From UBA668 sp046086305 (lineage in GTDB: Bacteria; Actinomycetota; Acidimicrobiia; Acidimicrobiales; Ilumatobacteraceae): a stretch of DNA of 29,174 bases. The first letter of the stretch is position 1; the number at the start of each line of letters is the position of its first letter. Of this stretch, positions 1-7,708 are shown in pieces. Location of the stretch: positions 1-29,174 of the forward strand of contig JBJSXI010000038.1 of assembly GCA_046086305.1 (NCBI GenBank), given 5' to 3'. The translations under genes and the position numbers were made by a program. The notes beneath the pieces are model-generated. The model was not told where the DNA came from, did no database searches, and worked only from the letters and a program-made list of their open reading frames with translations.

Positions 1-15
1 GTTCGCCGTCCCTTC

Positions 16-88
16 GGGGCTGTAGCTCAGTTGGCAGAGCGCTTCCATGGCATGGAAGAGGTCAGGGGTTCAATTCCCCTCAGCTCCA
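16..88 (+). tRNA. tRNA-Ala (anticodon GGC)
   Basis: A full cloverleaf can be folded. The 7-bp acceptor stem pairs GGGGCTG with CAGCTCC with one G-T pair, and the D-arm contains AGCTCAGTTGGCAGAGC. The anticodon stem is CTTCC/GGAAG around loop ATGGCAT, with anticodon GGC at 49-51. The T-arm is AGGGG-TTCAATT-CCCCT, and the discriminator is A88. Anticodon GGC reads GCC/GCU alanine codons. CCA is not encoded, since the gene is followed by CCCC. Its promoter must lie mostly outside the window, as only 15 bases precede it. Confidence 0.97.
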
Positions 89-104
89 CCCCATTTAACG
101 GGCG

Positions 105-953
105 CTATGTGTGATCTCCGCCCGCACTCGGTCGGAAGCCCCAGTAGCCGCTGAAGTCCTTCCGCGTGTACGCAATGCTGGTCGGGTCGATCATCCAGTC
201 GAACGGGCCGAGGTAGTACTGGCCGACGCCGACGCCGGTTCCCGAGCCCATGAGCCCCGGCGGCGTCGTGCCGAAGTACTCGTTCCAGAAGGACTCGGAC
301 CAAAACAGGCCGCAGTAGTCGAGCAGCATGTACTCGTCGATGAAGCAGTAGCCATCGGCAATCAGGTGGGGCCACAGGTGCACCACACAGTCGTGCAGGC
401 TCGCCTGGAAGTCGACATCGAGGAACATGAGGGCGATGGGCTCGGTGTGTGATGACAAGGTGTCCTTGAACCACCCCTTTCGAAACGTGCACCGCTCGAT
501 CGCCCCGTACTTGTCAACGTTTGCGCTGACGGTCCCGATCTCACCGCGATACATGCCCTGCGCCTCGGGCTTGGCGTGCCGGTCACCCGCTTCAGCCGCC
601 GGCAACCCCTCGAACGAGTCGTACACGATCAGATCGCGGCCGACGAGCTCACAGATGAGGCTCAGATTGGCCGTCGAGCCACCTTTCCAGCAGCCGCACT
701 CGACCACGACGCCTCCGGTGGACGGCGGTAGCTGCAACAGTTTCGCGGCCATTGCGACGTGTGCCTTGTACGACGTCCCCGTTTCGATTCGACGCGTGTT
801 GCGCCAGAGACGGTGCACAAGCCGGAACCGCCGCCGCCAGCTCATCCCGTAGTTCGGGTCGACCTTGGCCATGTCAAACGCAAAGGTGGCGGCGAACGGT
901 ATTGACGCTGCGTGGTAGAACTCGGCAAGTGTCCTAACCCGCCTGAAGCGCAT
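105..953 (-). CDS. TylF/MycF-type O-methyltransferase
   Basis: This 282-residue protein is a class I SAM-dependent methyltransferase of the TylF/MycF (macrocin O-methyltransferase) family. The SAM-binding motif VVECGCWKGGS is at residues 83-93, followed by YDSFEGLP at 111-118. The acidic metal/catalytic segment FLDVDF is at 177-182 and IDEY near 205. Family members methylate sugar hydroxyls of macrolides or surface glycans; the substrate here is unknown. The start is ATG at 953, supported by a -10 box (TAGCGT) 6 nt upstream, so the mRNA is probably leaderless. It diverges from a PhyH-like oxygenase, and its stop lies 16 bp from the tRNA-Ala gene. The glycosyltransferases from 3.2 kb on make sugar methylation a reasonable guess. 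Confidence 0.85.
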   Translation of the reverse strand: MRFRRVRTLAEFYHAASIPFAATFAFDMAKVDPNYGMSWRRRFRLVHRLWRNTRRIETGTSYKAHVAMAAKLLQLPPSTGGVVVECGCWKGGSTANLSLICELVGRDLIVYDSFEGLPAAEAGDRHAKPEAQGMYRGEIGTVSANVDKYGAIERCTFRKGWFKDTLSSHTEPIALMFLDVDFQASLHDCVVHLWPHLIADGYCFIDEYMLLDYCGLFWSESFWNEYFGTTPPGLMGSGTGVGVGQYYLGPFDWMIDPTSIAYTRKDFSGYWGFRPSAGGDHT

Positions 954-959
954 GCCCCG

Positions 960-965
960 ACGCTA
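960..965 (-). promoter_or_regulatory. -10 box of a leaderless promoter for the TylF-type gene
   Basis: On the minus strand TAGCGT sits 6 nt before the ATG at 953, which places the transcription start on or next to the start codon. No good -35 box is visible. The same hexamer precedes the P450 gene. Confidence 0.5.
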
Positions 966-1025
966 TAGGGATCGCCGGCCGCCGTTGGGAATCACCCGGA
1001 CATGTGGGTGATAGCGGACTCGGTG

Positions 1026-1045
1026 GCCGCTGCCGCCGCAGCGGC
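1026..1045. repeat. Perfect 8-bp inverted repeat between divergent genes
   Basis: GCCGCTGC and its exact complement GCAGCGGC are separated by four bases (CGCC). It lies between the divergent methyltransferase and PhyH-like genes, 2 bp before a possible -10 box (TACCGT, 1048-1053). It could be a repressor site or a DNA/RNA hairpin. There is no T-run and no gene reads into it, so a terminator is unlikely. Confidence 0.5.
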
Positions 1046-1047
1046 GC

Positions 1048-1053
1048 TACCGT
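1048..1053 (+). promoter_or_regulatory. Possible -10 box for the PhyH-like gene
   Basis: TACCGT fits TANNNT and would start transcription near 1060, leaving a leader of about 37 nt that carries the ribosome site AGGAG (1083-1087). This is a weak call based on sequence fit alone. Confidence 0.3.
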
Positions 1054-1096
1054 TGGCGGCGTCCCTGCCTGACCCGTTGCCCAGGAGACGAGCCTA

Positions 1097-2146
1097 GTGT
1101 TCCGACGCCAACGCCGCGACCGAGCCGCCGTTGTCGATGACGTGCTTGACCGAGCCGAACGACTGGTCTCTGCTGGCCAGCACCGCAGCGCACTAGAGTT
1201 GCTGATTGACGCCAATCGCCGGCACCGATCGAGCCGCATCGAGCGTCGCCTACCGCGCCTCCGCAATGAGACCCACCGGGCCGAGCACGCCGCCGGCGTG
1301 CACACGGGACCTGCGGCGTGGCCACCCGAGATCCCATTTCGCTTCTCGGCCGACGAGCTCCTGCCCGAGATTCACGCTGACGACTTGGAGGTCGGGGCTG
1401 TCCGTGCAGGTGTGCTCGGGCACGGCGCCCTCATTGTGCGCAGCCTGCTCGACCCCGACCGCGTCGGACGACTCGCCGAGTGCATCCCAGCGGCCTTCGC
1501 GGCCTATCGCGATGTCGTCGGTGGCACCCCGGAGGACGACACCGACGGCTGGGTGGGGTTCTTGCCCACGGCCATCGACGAGATAGAGGGCCGACGCTTC
1601 GTCTGGGAGGGTGGGGGGATACTTGCCGCCGACTCGCCGCGGTCGTTGTTTGCGGTCATGGAAGTCCTTGACGAGATCGGATTTGTCGATCTCGTGACCG
1701 GCTATTTCGGCGAACGCCCATCGATCTCGGCGAAGAAGACCACCCTGCGCGACGTCCCACCCGACACTGCGAGCGGTTGGCATCAGGACGGGGCCTTCAT
1801 GGGCGTCAACATTCGGTCTCTGAACCTCTGGATAGCGCTCACACCGTGCGGCGTAGACGCCGCCTCGCTCGATCTCGTCCCTCGCCGTCTTGACGACATC
1901 ATGCCGACTGGAACCGAGGGCGCTCCGTTCGACTGGGCGGCAAGCGACGCGGTAGCAACCGAAGCTGCTGGTGACCGGCCGATCGTGCGTCCCGTGTTCG
2001 CGGCGGGCGATGCGATCCTCTTCGACCACATGAACCTCCATCGCACTGCAGCCGACCCGGGACTCACACAGCATCGTCTTGCGCTCGAGTGCTGGTTCTT
2101 CGCACCGAGTGCCTACCCGGTGAACGAAATCCCCCTTGCGCTCTGA
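1097..2146 (+). CDS. Phytanoyl-CoA dioxygenase (PhyH)-like Fe(II)/2-oxoglutarate oxygenase
   Basis: This 349-residue protein has the PhyH-type facial triad: H229-x-D231 (in WHQDGAF) and H315 (in DHMNLHRTA). R327 is placed to bind 2-oxoglutarate. Such enzymes hydroxylate an unactivated carbon with O2 and 2-oxoglutarate; many actinobacterial members act on natural products or lipids rather than phytanoyl-CoA. Residues 1-70 are Arg-rich and outside the oxygenase fold, and may be a helical docking region. The start is GTG at 1097, with AGGAG at 1083-1087. It diverges from the TylF-type methyltransferase, and the two may tailor one product. The substrate cannot be told. Confidence 0.82.
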   Translation: MFRRQRRDRAAVVDDVLDRAERLVSAGQHRSALELLIDANRRHRSSRIERRLPRLRNETHRAEHAAGVHTGPAAWPPEIPFRFSADELLPEIHADDLEVGAVRAGVLGHGALIVRSLLDPDRVGRLAECIPAAFAAYRDVVGGTPEDDTDGWVGFLPTAIDEIEGRRFVWEGGGILAADSPRSLFAVMEVLDEIGFVDLVTGYFGERPSISAKKTTLRDVPPDTASGWHQDGAFMGVNIRSLNLWIALTPCGVDAASLDLVPRRLDDIMPTGTEGAPFDWAASDAVATEAAGDRPIVRPVFAAGDAILFDHMNLHRTAADPGLTQHRLALECWFFAPSAYPVNEIPLAL

Positions 2147-2635
2147 CGGCTCTGGAGTTCGCAGTCGCCTGGCTCGGCGACGCAACTGCCGACCGGTGTA
2201 GCGGCGATGCCGGGTTGCCTCTGCTTTCAGTTCAGCGCGGGCGAGTCGACGGGTCGCGAGAGTGCTGGTTGCTCCCTCCGTGAGCAGAGGAGGTAACCAA
2301 TTCATCGTCCGAGATTCGAGAAAGTCAACGAGTGTTTGAGATTGAGTTGAGGACGCATTCGCAGCGGACACGGACGGTGTCTCTTCAGATCAGCAACCTG
2401 CGGCACGTCACGAGGCCGAACTCGCTGCCGGTGGGGTTGGCACCATCGGCCATGAAGAAGACAAAGGCGCCCCTTTCGCCGTGGACGATAGGCGAGACAA
2501 CCTCGCGCTCCGGACAACTGCTCGTCGGTGGCCTTGCCTCGTCTCCCGGAACCCGCAGGCGCAGCACGCGTACCGTCGCTGGTTCCGGCGCGGTCCGAAA
2601 GTCGGGTGTGGCGCTGGCTATGTAGGTTTTGAGCA
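2147..2635. other. 489-bp intergenic stretch without a confident gene
   Basis: The stretch is less GC-rich than its surroundings, especially around 2280-2420. Open frames exist on both strands (about 97 codons plus, up to 125 minus), but none has a recognisable domain, good ribosome site or convincing codon pattern. The minus frame ending at 2385 has the most protein-like composition and could be the remnant of a small gene. The 3' end holds the promoter of the DUF4287 gene. No RNA gene or mobile element was recognised. Confidence 0.5.
2623..2628 (+). promoter_or_regulatory. -10 box of a leaderless promoter for the DUF4287 gene
   Basis: TAGGTT is followed by 7 nt and then the ATG at 2636, so transcription would start at or next to the start codon. 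No Shine-Dalgarno sequence is present at the usual spacing. Confidence 0.45.
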
Positions 2636-3196
2636 ATGGCCTCAGGTACCGGAAGCCGGTCACAGCACTTTCCCGCCATCGAGCGGAAGCACGGGCAGCC
2701 AGTCTCGTTCTGGCTCGAGCGCCTCGCATCGCTCGAGGGTGCGAAGTACGCCGACCAGATCGCGTTGCTCCGTGAGGGGCACGGCTTCAGTCAGGCGCAT
2801 GCGAACGCCGTCGTCATGTACGCACGCGGATCGACGACCACGCGCCGCTACGCAGGTGCTGACGATTTCCTCGCCAAGCTTGCCCCGAAGACGTCGACCA
2901 CGGTGAGTGCGATCTTCGCGGCGATCACCGAGCGTTATCCGCAGTCCGAGGTCGTGATCGCGTGGAACCAGCCGATCGCACGTATCGACGGGCACTATGT
3001 GATGGGCGTGTCGGTCGCCACACGGCACCTGACGGTGAACCCGTGGAGCCGCACGGTCCTCACGGCGATGGCGGATCGGCTCACTGGTCTCGTCGTCAAC
3101 AAGCACACGTTCTGTGTGCCGCTCGACTGGCGGGTCGACTCATCCCTGCTCCACGACATGGTGGCTCATCGATTGGCCGAAGTAGCGGCCGGCTGA
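2636..3196 (+). CDS. DUF4287 / DUF5655 domain protein
   Basis: This 186-residue cytoplasmic protein has a DUF4287-type N-terminal part (about residues 10-70). Its landmarks are FPAIERKHGQPV, the LEGAKYADQIALLRE helix and the AHANAVVMYARGS segment. A DUF5655-type domain follows (about 75-182) and contains AWNQPIARIDGHYVMG. Neither domain has an established biochemical role that I know of; the architecture is common in actinobacteria as a single-copy accessory gene. No signal peptide or membrane segment is visible. The gene stands alone, converging on the glycosyltransferase at 3238 with a hairpin between them. The start is ATG at 2636, apparently leaderless. Confidence 0.85.
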   Translation: MASGTGSRSQHFPAIERKHGQPVSFWLERLASLEGAKYADQIALLREGHGFSQAHANAVVMYARGSTTTRRYAGADDFLAKLAPKTSTTVSAIFAAITERYPQSEVVIAWNQPIARIDGHYVMGVSVATRHLTVNPWSRTVLTAMADRLTGLVVNKHTFCVPLDWRVDSSLLHDMVAHRLAEVAAG

Positions 3197-3219
3197 CCCG
3201 CCGACGGGGCGGCACACGG

Positions 3220-3237
3220 GTCTCGCCTGCGCGAGGC
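3220..3237. terminator. Hairpin between convergent genes (putative bidirectional terminator)
   Basis: GTCTCGC and GCGAGGC form a 7-bp stem (one G-T pair) around a 4-nt loop, inside the 41-bp gap between two convergent genes. There is no T-tract, as is common for high-GC actinobacteria. A second small stem (CCCG/CGGG, 3197-3208) precedes it. Confidence 0.45.
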
Positions 3238-4131
3238 TCAGTTGCGCGGGTTCTGGTACCGGCGTGGGCCGGGTTTCCCTGCCGGATCGTCGGGGTCGGC
3301 CAAGCGCAGGTGGAACGCCGTCGCTGCGGCATCACCACCCTTCTCGGTCAGGCGCCCTCCATGTTGCGCGTAGTAGAGCCCGGCGAGAACCGGCGAGGTA
3401 TGCATGGTCTCTGTGGCCGACAGCCGTGCGATGAGTTCCCAGTCGATGAAGCGAGTCAACTCCTCGTCGAACCACAACTGCTCCACATCGCGCCGGACTG
3501 CCAGCGCTGCGAGGTCGATCATGTTGTGATGGACGACCGACGCGTGGGAGATCTCGCCAGCGAACAGTGTCCAGCTGTAGTCGGAGCGGCCAATTCCGTC
3601 TTCGCGTTGTCTGATCTGCGCGCCGCAGAGCACCCGGGCATCAGGATGACGGAGCGCGAAGTCTGCGACGGCCTTCGACCAGAACGGACTCATGACGTTG
3701 TCGTCGTCGAGAAACGTCACCCAGGTGCCGGTCGCCTTGTCGAGCCCCTTGTTCCGGGCGGCTGCCGCGCCCTCGCCGGCCGAGCGGATGACGATGATCC
3801 GCGAGTCGTCGAGCGTCGAGAGGTACTCCGGCGTTCCATCGGTCGATCCGTCATCAACGACGACGAGTTGCCAGTTGGAGTACTGGCTGTCGACGACGGA
3901 CCTCACCGCCCGATCCAGCATCGTCATGCGGTTCCGCGTCGGCATGACGACGCTGATCTGGACGGACTCGTTGACGATCGCGTGCTCGATGAGCATCGTC
4001 GTCGGAAGGACCACGGCGGCCGAGGCGTTGCCGTCGAGAGCCAACTCGAGATTCCGCACGCGTCGTGGGAGTTCTGTGAGGTAACGCAATCGCGAGACGA
4101 ATCGCGACTGCGACAGCCGAAGACGTCTCAC
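3238..4131 (-). CDS. Family 2 glycosyltransferase (GT-A)
   Basis: This 297-residue glycosyltransferase opens its GT-A fold with QISVVMPTRNR (residues 58-68). It then has VVDDGSTDGTPEY (about 92-103) for the nucleotide-sugar, GEGAAAARNKGLD (about 120), and the metal-binding FLDDDN (about 141-145). Members transfer a sugar from a nucleotide donor to a glycan or lipid acceptor at the inner membrane. The frame stays open to 4392, which would overlap the divergent gene by 210 bp. I prefer GTG at 4131 because TATGCT sits 6 nt upstream as a leaderless -10 box and the conserved fold begins well downstream. It likely belongs to the surface-polysaccharide locus with its divergent neighbour. The specificity is unknown. 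Confidence 0.85.
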   Translation of the reverse strand: MRRLRLSQSRFVSRLRYLTELPRRVRNLELALDGNASAAVVLPTTMLIEHAIVNESVQISVVMPTRNRMTMLDRAVRSVVDSQYSNWQLVVVDDGSTDGTPEYLSTLDDSRIIVIRSAGEGAAAARNKGLDKATGTWVTFLDDDNVMSPFWSKAVADFALRHPDARVLCGAQIRQREDGIGRSDYSWTLFAGEISHASVVHHNMIDLAALAVRRDVEQLWFDEELTRFIDWELIARLSATETMHTSPVLAGLYYAQHGGRLTEKGGDAAATAFHLRLADPDDPAGKPGPRRYQNPRN

Positions 4132-4137
4132 AGGACG

Positions 4138-4143
4138 AGCATA
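4138..4143 (-). promoter_or_regulatory. -10 box of a leaderless promoter for the GT2 gene
   Basis: On the minus strand TATGCT stands 6 nt before the GTG at 4131. It faces the divergent -10 box at 4170-4175, so the two promoters share a 51-bp gap and their polymerase footprints would overlap. Confidence 0.5.
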
Positions 4144-4169
4144 CGGGCCCGCGGGTGAGCGGCGATCGC

Positions 4170-4175
4170 TACGAT
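4170..4175 (+). promoter_or_regulatory. -10 box of a leaderless promoter for the double-glycosyltransferase gene
   Basis: TACGAT is followed by 7 nt and then GTG at 4183. No Shine-Dalgarno sequence is present. Confidence 0.5.
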
Positions 4176-4182
4176 CGATGCC

Positions 4183-6672
4183 GTGATGCCGGGTCCGACG
4201 ACTGCCCGTGGACCGCAACCAGAGCCTCGCTTCAACTTCCTCCTGGCTCCCCGGCAGAACGCCTTCTTCGTCGAGCTGGCTGATCTGCTCGTCGTCGAAC
4301 TGACTGGTCTCGGGGTCGAGGCCAGGGCAGTCACCGACCCGCAGTCGCTCGATCTCGATGGTCGTGACGTTTTCGTCGTGATGCCACCGCACGAGTGGTC
4401 GGCGCTCGCCGGCGATGCGCTGCTCGCCGACGACGCGGTGGCGGCGCGGACCATCGGCATCTCTGCCGAGCAGCCGCGGTCACGCTTCTTCCCGGCGAAT
4501 CTCACGGCATCCCAACGTCTCGGTGCGGTCTTCGACTTCAGCGTCGAGGCTGCTGATGCCTATCGATCCGCCGGGGTCGAGGCTCATCATCTCCAATTCG
4601 GATACTCGAAGGCGTGGGATCGTTTTCGCTCGGAGGGCAACCGCAGCGGCCCTGAGGTTCTCTTCTTCGGCAACTTCGGCCAGCGGCGACTCGAAGCACT
4701 CGGATCGATGGCAGAAGCCCTCGGGGCGAGGTGGTCGCACCTGATCCTCGGTGACAACAGCGCGCCGAACGAGACGGACTCGCGCTGGTTCGTCACGGGC
4801 GAGGCGAAGCGGAAGTTGCTCGCCAGTTCCCGGGTGGTGCTCAACATCCACCAGTCCGATGAGCCCTACTTCGAGTGGTTGCGCTTCACGGAGTCGGTCC
4901 TCTGCGGTGCCGCTTTCCTCACCGAGCCATCGTCGTACAGCCGGCCGTACGTGGCCGGAGTCCATTACATGGCGGTCGATCGCGGCGACATGGCGGCCGC
5001 CCTCGGGCGGTTGCTCGACGACGACCTTCACTGGAGCCGTGTGCGGTCAGCCGCGTACGAGAGGGCGGTCGAGACGCCGCTCGCCGCAGGCCTGAGCGTC
5101 TTGTTGCAGGTTGCGGAGCGGCTGACTGCGCGACCGGTCCCGCCTCGACTTCCGGCATCGCGAGTGGCCGAGCACTTCGGCCATCGCAGCGGACCGCCAA
5201 CACCGCCCCCGCAGGCGCTCCTCAGACCTCCCGACCCGCGCCGGAACGGTGGCAATCGCATCGAGGTCATCGTCATCGGTACGGCGACCGTCGAGTTGCC
5301 GTCCGAAGAGGCCGACGTAACGACGCTCACCCGAGTCGCGGACCGAGGGGAGGCGCTCCGGGCCGTCCGCCGTTCATCGGCGAGTGCCGTCGGTCTGCTC
5401 GAGGTCGACGCAGCGCTCTGCCCGGTGACGCTGCGGGGGCTCCGCTCACTGATCGCCGACGGCGCCGACGTCGCCTGCGCCATCGCAGCCCGTCGAACGG
5501 GACCGGTGACCGAACTGAGGGGACTGTGGGAGCCTGTCGGAGGAACGGTCGACCTCCTCGATCGTGAGGGGGGATGGGCGATCGCGCGCCCATCTGCCGT
5601 GGACGACGATCTCAAGGTGCCAACTACCTCCCGACCGATTGCTCACACGCCGTCTCCGGTGCTCGTGGACAGGAGTTGCCGACCGAAGGGACTGGTCATC
5701 GTCCTGGCGACCTTCGAGCCGGATTCTGCGTCGTTCCTCCGCCAGATCGCGTCGATCAAGAACCAGACGTTCACCGACTTCACCTGCCTCGTCGTGGACG
5801 ACGCCTCATCCGCGGAGACACAGGAGATGATGCGGCTCGTTCTCGGGTCTGATCGGCGTTTTCGCCTCATCACTCATGAGGAGCGGCTCGGCACCGACCG
5901 GAACCTCGGGCGAGGTCTCGACCTCTCGCTGAAGTCATGCCCCGAGTTTGTCGCGCTCGCCAATCGGGATGACGTCTGGTTCCCGCACCGGCTCGAGTGG
6001 GGTGTGTCGCAACTCGTCGCCACGGGGGCGTCGCTGTGTCTCGCAAGGGTCGTGCCGGTCGATGCGTCTCGGAGGCTCGTGCACGGCGCCACCGAGCGCA
6101 ATCATCCGCCTGTCACACCGGTGCCCACTGACCTCGCGATGATGGCGGCGGTCGGGCCAACGGCAATGGTCATGACCACTGCACTCGTGGTCAGTGCGAT
6201 GCCGCTCCTGGACGGCGCTGATCAGCCGAGCGCGACGAGGTGGTTCGCTCTGTGTGCAGCGGCCGGACACGGCATCGTGTGGGAGCCACTGCCGTCGGTG
6301 GAGCGCATCGCGGATGCGATGGACGTTCCCGTGGAGCCTCGGCCGCGATCGATCCGGAGGGTTCTCGTCGCAGCGGTCCAGTGCACTCGCCTCGAGCCAA
6401 GGGCCGCCGACCGCGGTTTCGTCGAGGCTCGGCTCGCCGATCTCGAAACCGTTGAACGTCGGTGCGGGTCGTCGCCCGCGACTCGCCGTGCGATTCGACT
6501 GCACCGGCATGTCCTAGGCGGCTCACCCCGCCATGTCTGGATGCTCATCGCCATGTTCGTCCTCGACAACTACATTCGACGAGCGCCTCGCCGCGCTGGC
6601 ATCGAACTCACGTACATCAGAGCGGCGAGGATTCGAGACAGGGACGAGGTGGTCAATGTCGACCGAACCTGA
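4183..6672 (+). CDS. Double glycosyltransferase: GT-B-like N-terminus fused to a GT2 domain
   Basis: This is an 829-residue fusion. Residues 16-315 look like a GT-B fold of the CgeB/GT1-like kind: FFGNFGQRR near 161-169, a Rossmann-like stretch around 185-223, and ESVLCGAAFLTEP at 237-249 for nucleotide-sugar binding. Residues 356-475 resemble a worn GT-A fold without an obvious metal motif. Residues 503-700 are a GT2 domain: LVIVLATFEPD, LVVDDASS (537-543) and ALANRDDVW (591-599). The last 100 residues are Arg-rich and helical with a hydrophobic patch near 768, possibly for membrane contact. The start is GTG 4183 (leaderless) or ATG 4186. It overlaps the next methyltransferase gene by 17 nt, so the two are probably co-translated. 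The role, two successive sugar additions in glycan assembly, is inferred. Confidence 0.8.
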   Translation: MMPGPTTARGPQPEPRFNFLLAPRQNAFFVELADLLVVELTGLGVEARAVTDPQSLDLDGRDVFVVMPPHEWSALAGDALLADDAVAARTIGISAEQPRSRFFPANLTASQRLGAVFDFSVEAADAYRSAGVEAHHLQFGYSKAWDRFRSEGNRSGPEVLFFGNFGQRRLEALGSMAEALGARWSHLILGDNSAPNETDSRWFVTGEAKRKLLASSRVVLNIHQSDEPYFEWLRFTESVLCGAAFLTEPSSYSRPYVAGVHYMAVDRGDMAAALGRLLDDDLHWSRVRSAAYERAVETPLAAGLSVLLQVAERLTARPVPPRLPASRVAEHFGHRSGPPTPPPQALLRPPDPRRNGGNRIEVIVIGTATVELPSEEADVTTLTRVADRGEALRAVRRSSASAVGLLEVDAALCPVTLRGLRSLIADGADVACAIAARRTGPVTELRGLWEPVGGTVDLLDREGGWAIARPSAVDDDLKVPTTSRPIAHTPSPVLVDRSCRPKGLVIVLATFEPDSASFLRQIASIKNQTFTDFTCLVVDDASSAETQEMMRLVLGSDRRFRLITHEERLGTDRNLGRGLDLSLKSCPEFVALANRDDVWFPHRLEWGVSQLVATGASLCLARVVPVDASRRLVHGATERNHPPVTPVPTDLAMMAAVGPTAMVMTTALVVSAMPLLDGADQPSATRWFALCAAAGHGIVWEPLPSVERIADAMDVPVEPRPRSIRRVLVAAVQCTRLEPRAADRGFVEARLADLETVERRCGSSPATRRAIRLHRHVLGGSPRHVWMLIAMFVLDNYIRRAPRRAGIELTYIRAARIRDRDEVVNVDRT

Positions 6673-7615
6673 GAACCACGGTGCTCCAGACAGCCGAACG
6701 AACACAACGGCCGGTTCAGCTGCGCGGTATGGGCGATATGTGGGTGAGATTCCCGGAACGAACCACGCCTACTCGCTCGAGTTCACGGGCTACGCCCAAC
6801 GTGTGCTCGAGCTCGGCTGTGCGGCCGGTCACGTTACGGCTGCACTCAAGGGTCGGAACCACTACGTCGTTGCAGTGGAGGTCGATCCCGAGAGCGCGGC
6901 GGTGGCCCGGTCCGTCGCCGACCGCGTCTACACAGCAGATCTTGATGTGGCATCACTCGCGACTGTGGTGAACGAGCGCGACTTCGACGTGATCCTCATG
7001 GGTGATGTGCTCGAGCATCTCCGCGATCCCTGGACGGTCCTTCGAGAGTCTTCAGATCTCTTGAGACCTGGGGGTTGTGTCGTCATCTCGCTGCCGAATG
7101 TTGCCTTCATCGACGTCCGCCTCGCGCTTCTCGAGGGGCGATGGACCTATAAAGTGGACGGTCTGCTCGACGCGACTCACGTCAGGTTCTTCACCCGTCG
7201 CACGCTCTTCGAACTGGCCGAGCAGGCCGGATTCGTCGTCACCGAGTTCCGCCGTGTCACGAAGCCCCGGGACGCCTCGAACGTGGCTGCCGCTGATCCC
7301 TGGTATCCACCGGTGGTTGCAGAGGTCCTCGACCTCGACCCGAATGCATCGACGTATCAGTTCGTCGTTCGCCTCGAGCGCGAATCGGAGGAGAATCGCC
7401 GGAGTGCGGCGGAGCTGCGTGCTGCGCTCGACGCAGAGGAGGCGGCCGCTGCCGACTTGCAGCGTCGCGTGGCGCGATCGTTCGGTGCCGATGTCAAGGT
7501 TCTCGAGCAGAGCCGCGAGGAACTGATCGCCTTGCAGCAGACCCGGCTCTTTCGTTATGCGCAGGTGCCGCGGCGCCTCTACCGATGGCTCCGCAGCGTC
7601 GGCCGTCGTCGTTGA
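6656..7615 (+). CDS. SAM-dependent methyltransferase with C-terminal coiled coil
   Basis: This 319-residue class I methyltransferase has VLELGCAAG at residues 50-58 (motif I), the acidic VEVD at 74-77, and MGDVLEHL at 115-122 (motif IV). LRPGG follows at 136-140 with VISLPNV after it, typical of methyltransfer_11/23 proteins in glycan loci. About residues 240-295 are Glu/Arg/Ala-rich and predicted coiled coil, ending in a basic RLYRWLR tail like those of large O-antigen enzymes. The frame is open from 6533, but ATG 6656 has GAGGTGG just upstream and overlaps the glycosyltransferase stop by 17 nt. It probably modifies or caps the glycan made by the preceding enzymes. The acceptor is unknown. 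Confidence 0.85.
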   Translation: MSTEPENHGAPDSRTNTTAGSAARYGRYVGEIPGTNHAYSLEFTGYAQRVLELGCAAGHVTAALKGRNHYVVAVEVDPESAAVARSVADRVYTADLDVASLATVVNERDFDVILMGDVLEHLRDPWTVLRESSDLLRPGGCVVISLPNVAFIDVRLALLEGRWTYKVDGLLDATHVRFFTRRTLFELAEQAGFVVTEFRRVTKPRDASNVAAADPWYPPVVAEVLDLDPNASTYQFVVRLERESEENRRSAAELRAALDAEEAAAADLQRRVARSFGADVKVLEQSREELIALQQTRLFRYAQVPRRLYRWLRSVGRRR

Positions 7616-7654
7616 CCCCGTGCCCGATAGAGGCTTGTTCCCGGTACGAACGTT

Positions 7655-7668
7655 CCGGCCGCCGCCGG
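7655..7668 (+). terminator. Weak hairpin after the glycan genes
   Basis: CCGGC and GCCGG form a 5-bp stem with a 4-nt loop, 40 bp after the methyltransferase stop and just before the next promoter. It has no T-tract, so this is a tentative call. Confidence 0.25.
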
Positions 7669-7677
7669 GGCCACGGC

Positions 7678-7683
7678 TAGCAT
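7678..7683 (+). promoter_or_regulatory. -10 box for the SDR/kinase operon
   Basis: TAGCAT would start transcription near 7690, leaving a leader of about 19 nt with a strong ribosome site (AGGGGG, 7699-7704). The -35 region is unclear. Confidence 0.4.
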
Positions 7684-7708
7684 CTCGCTCCGCACCTCAG
7701 GGGGAATG

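Noticed and set aside
16..105. tRNA-Ala as an integration site for a genomic island
   Set aside because: No repeated tRNA 3' end, integrase or phage gene was found in the window.
2302..2729. Open frames on both strands in the intergenic stretch, including a minus-strand 114-codon frame ending at 2385
   Set aside because: No domain, ribosome site or codon signature; its upstream part runs into the DUF4287 gene on the other strand. Kept only as a possible remnant.
4129..4392. N-terminal extension of the minus-strand glycosyltransferase up to 4392
   Set aside because: It would overlap the divergent gene by 210 bp, and the sequence has no GT2 character; GTG 4131 has a leaderless -10 box.
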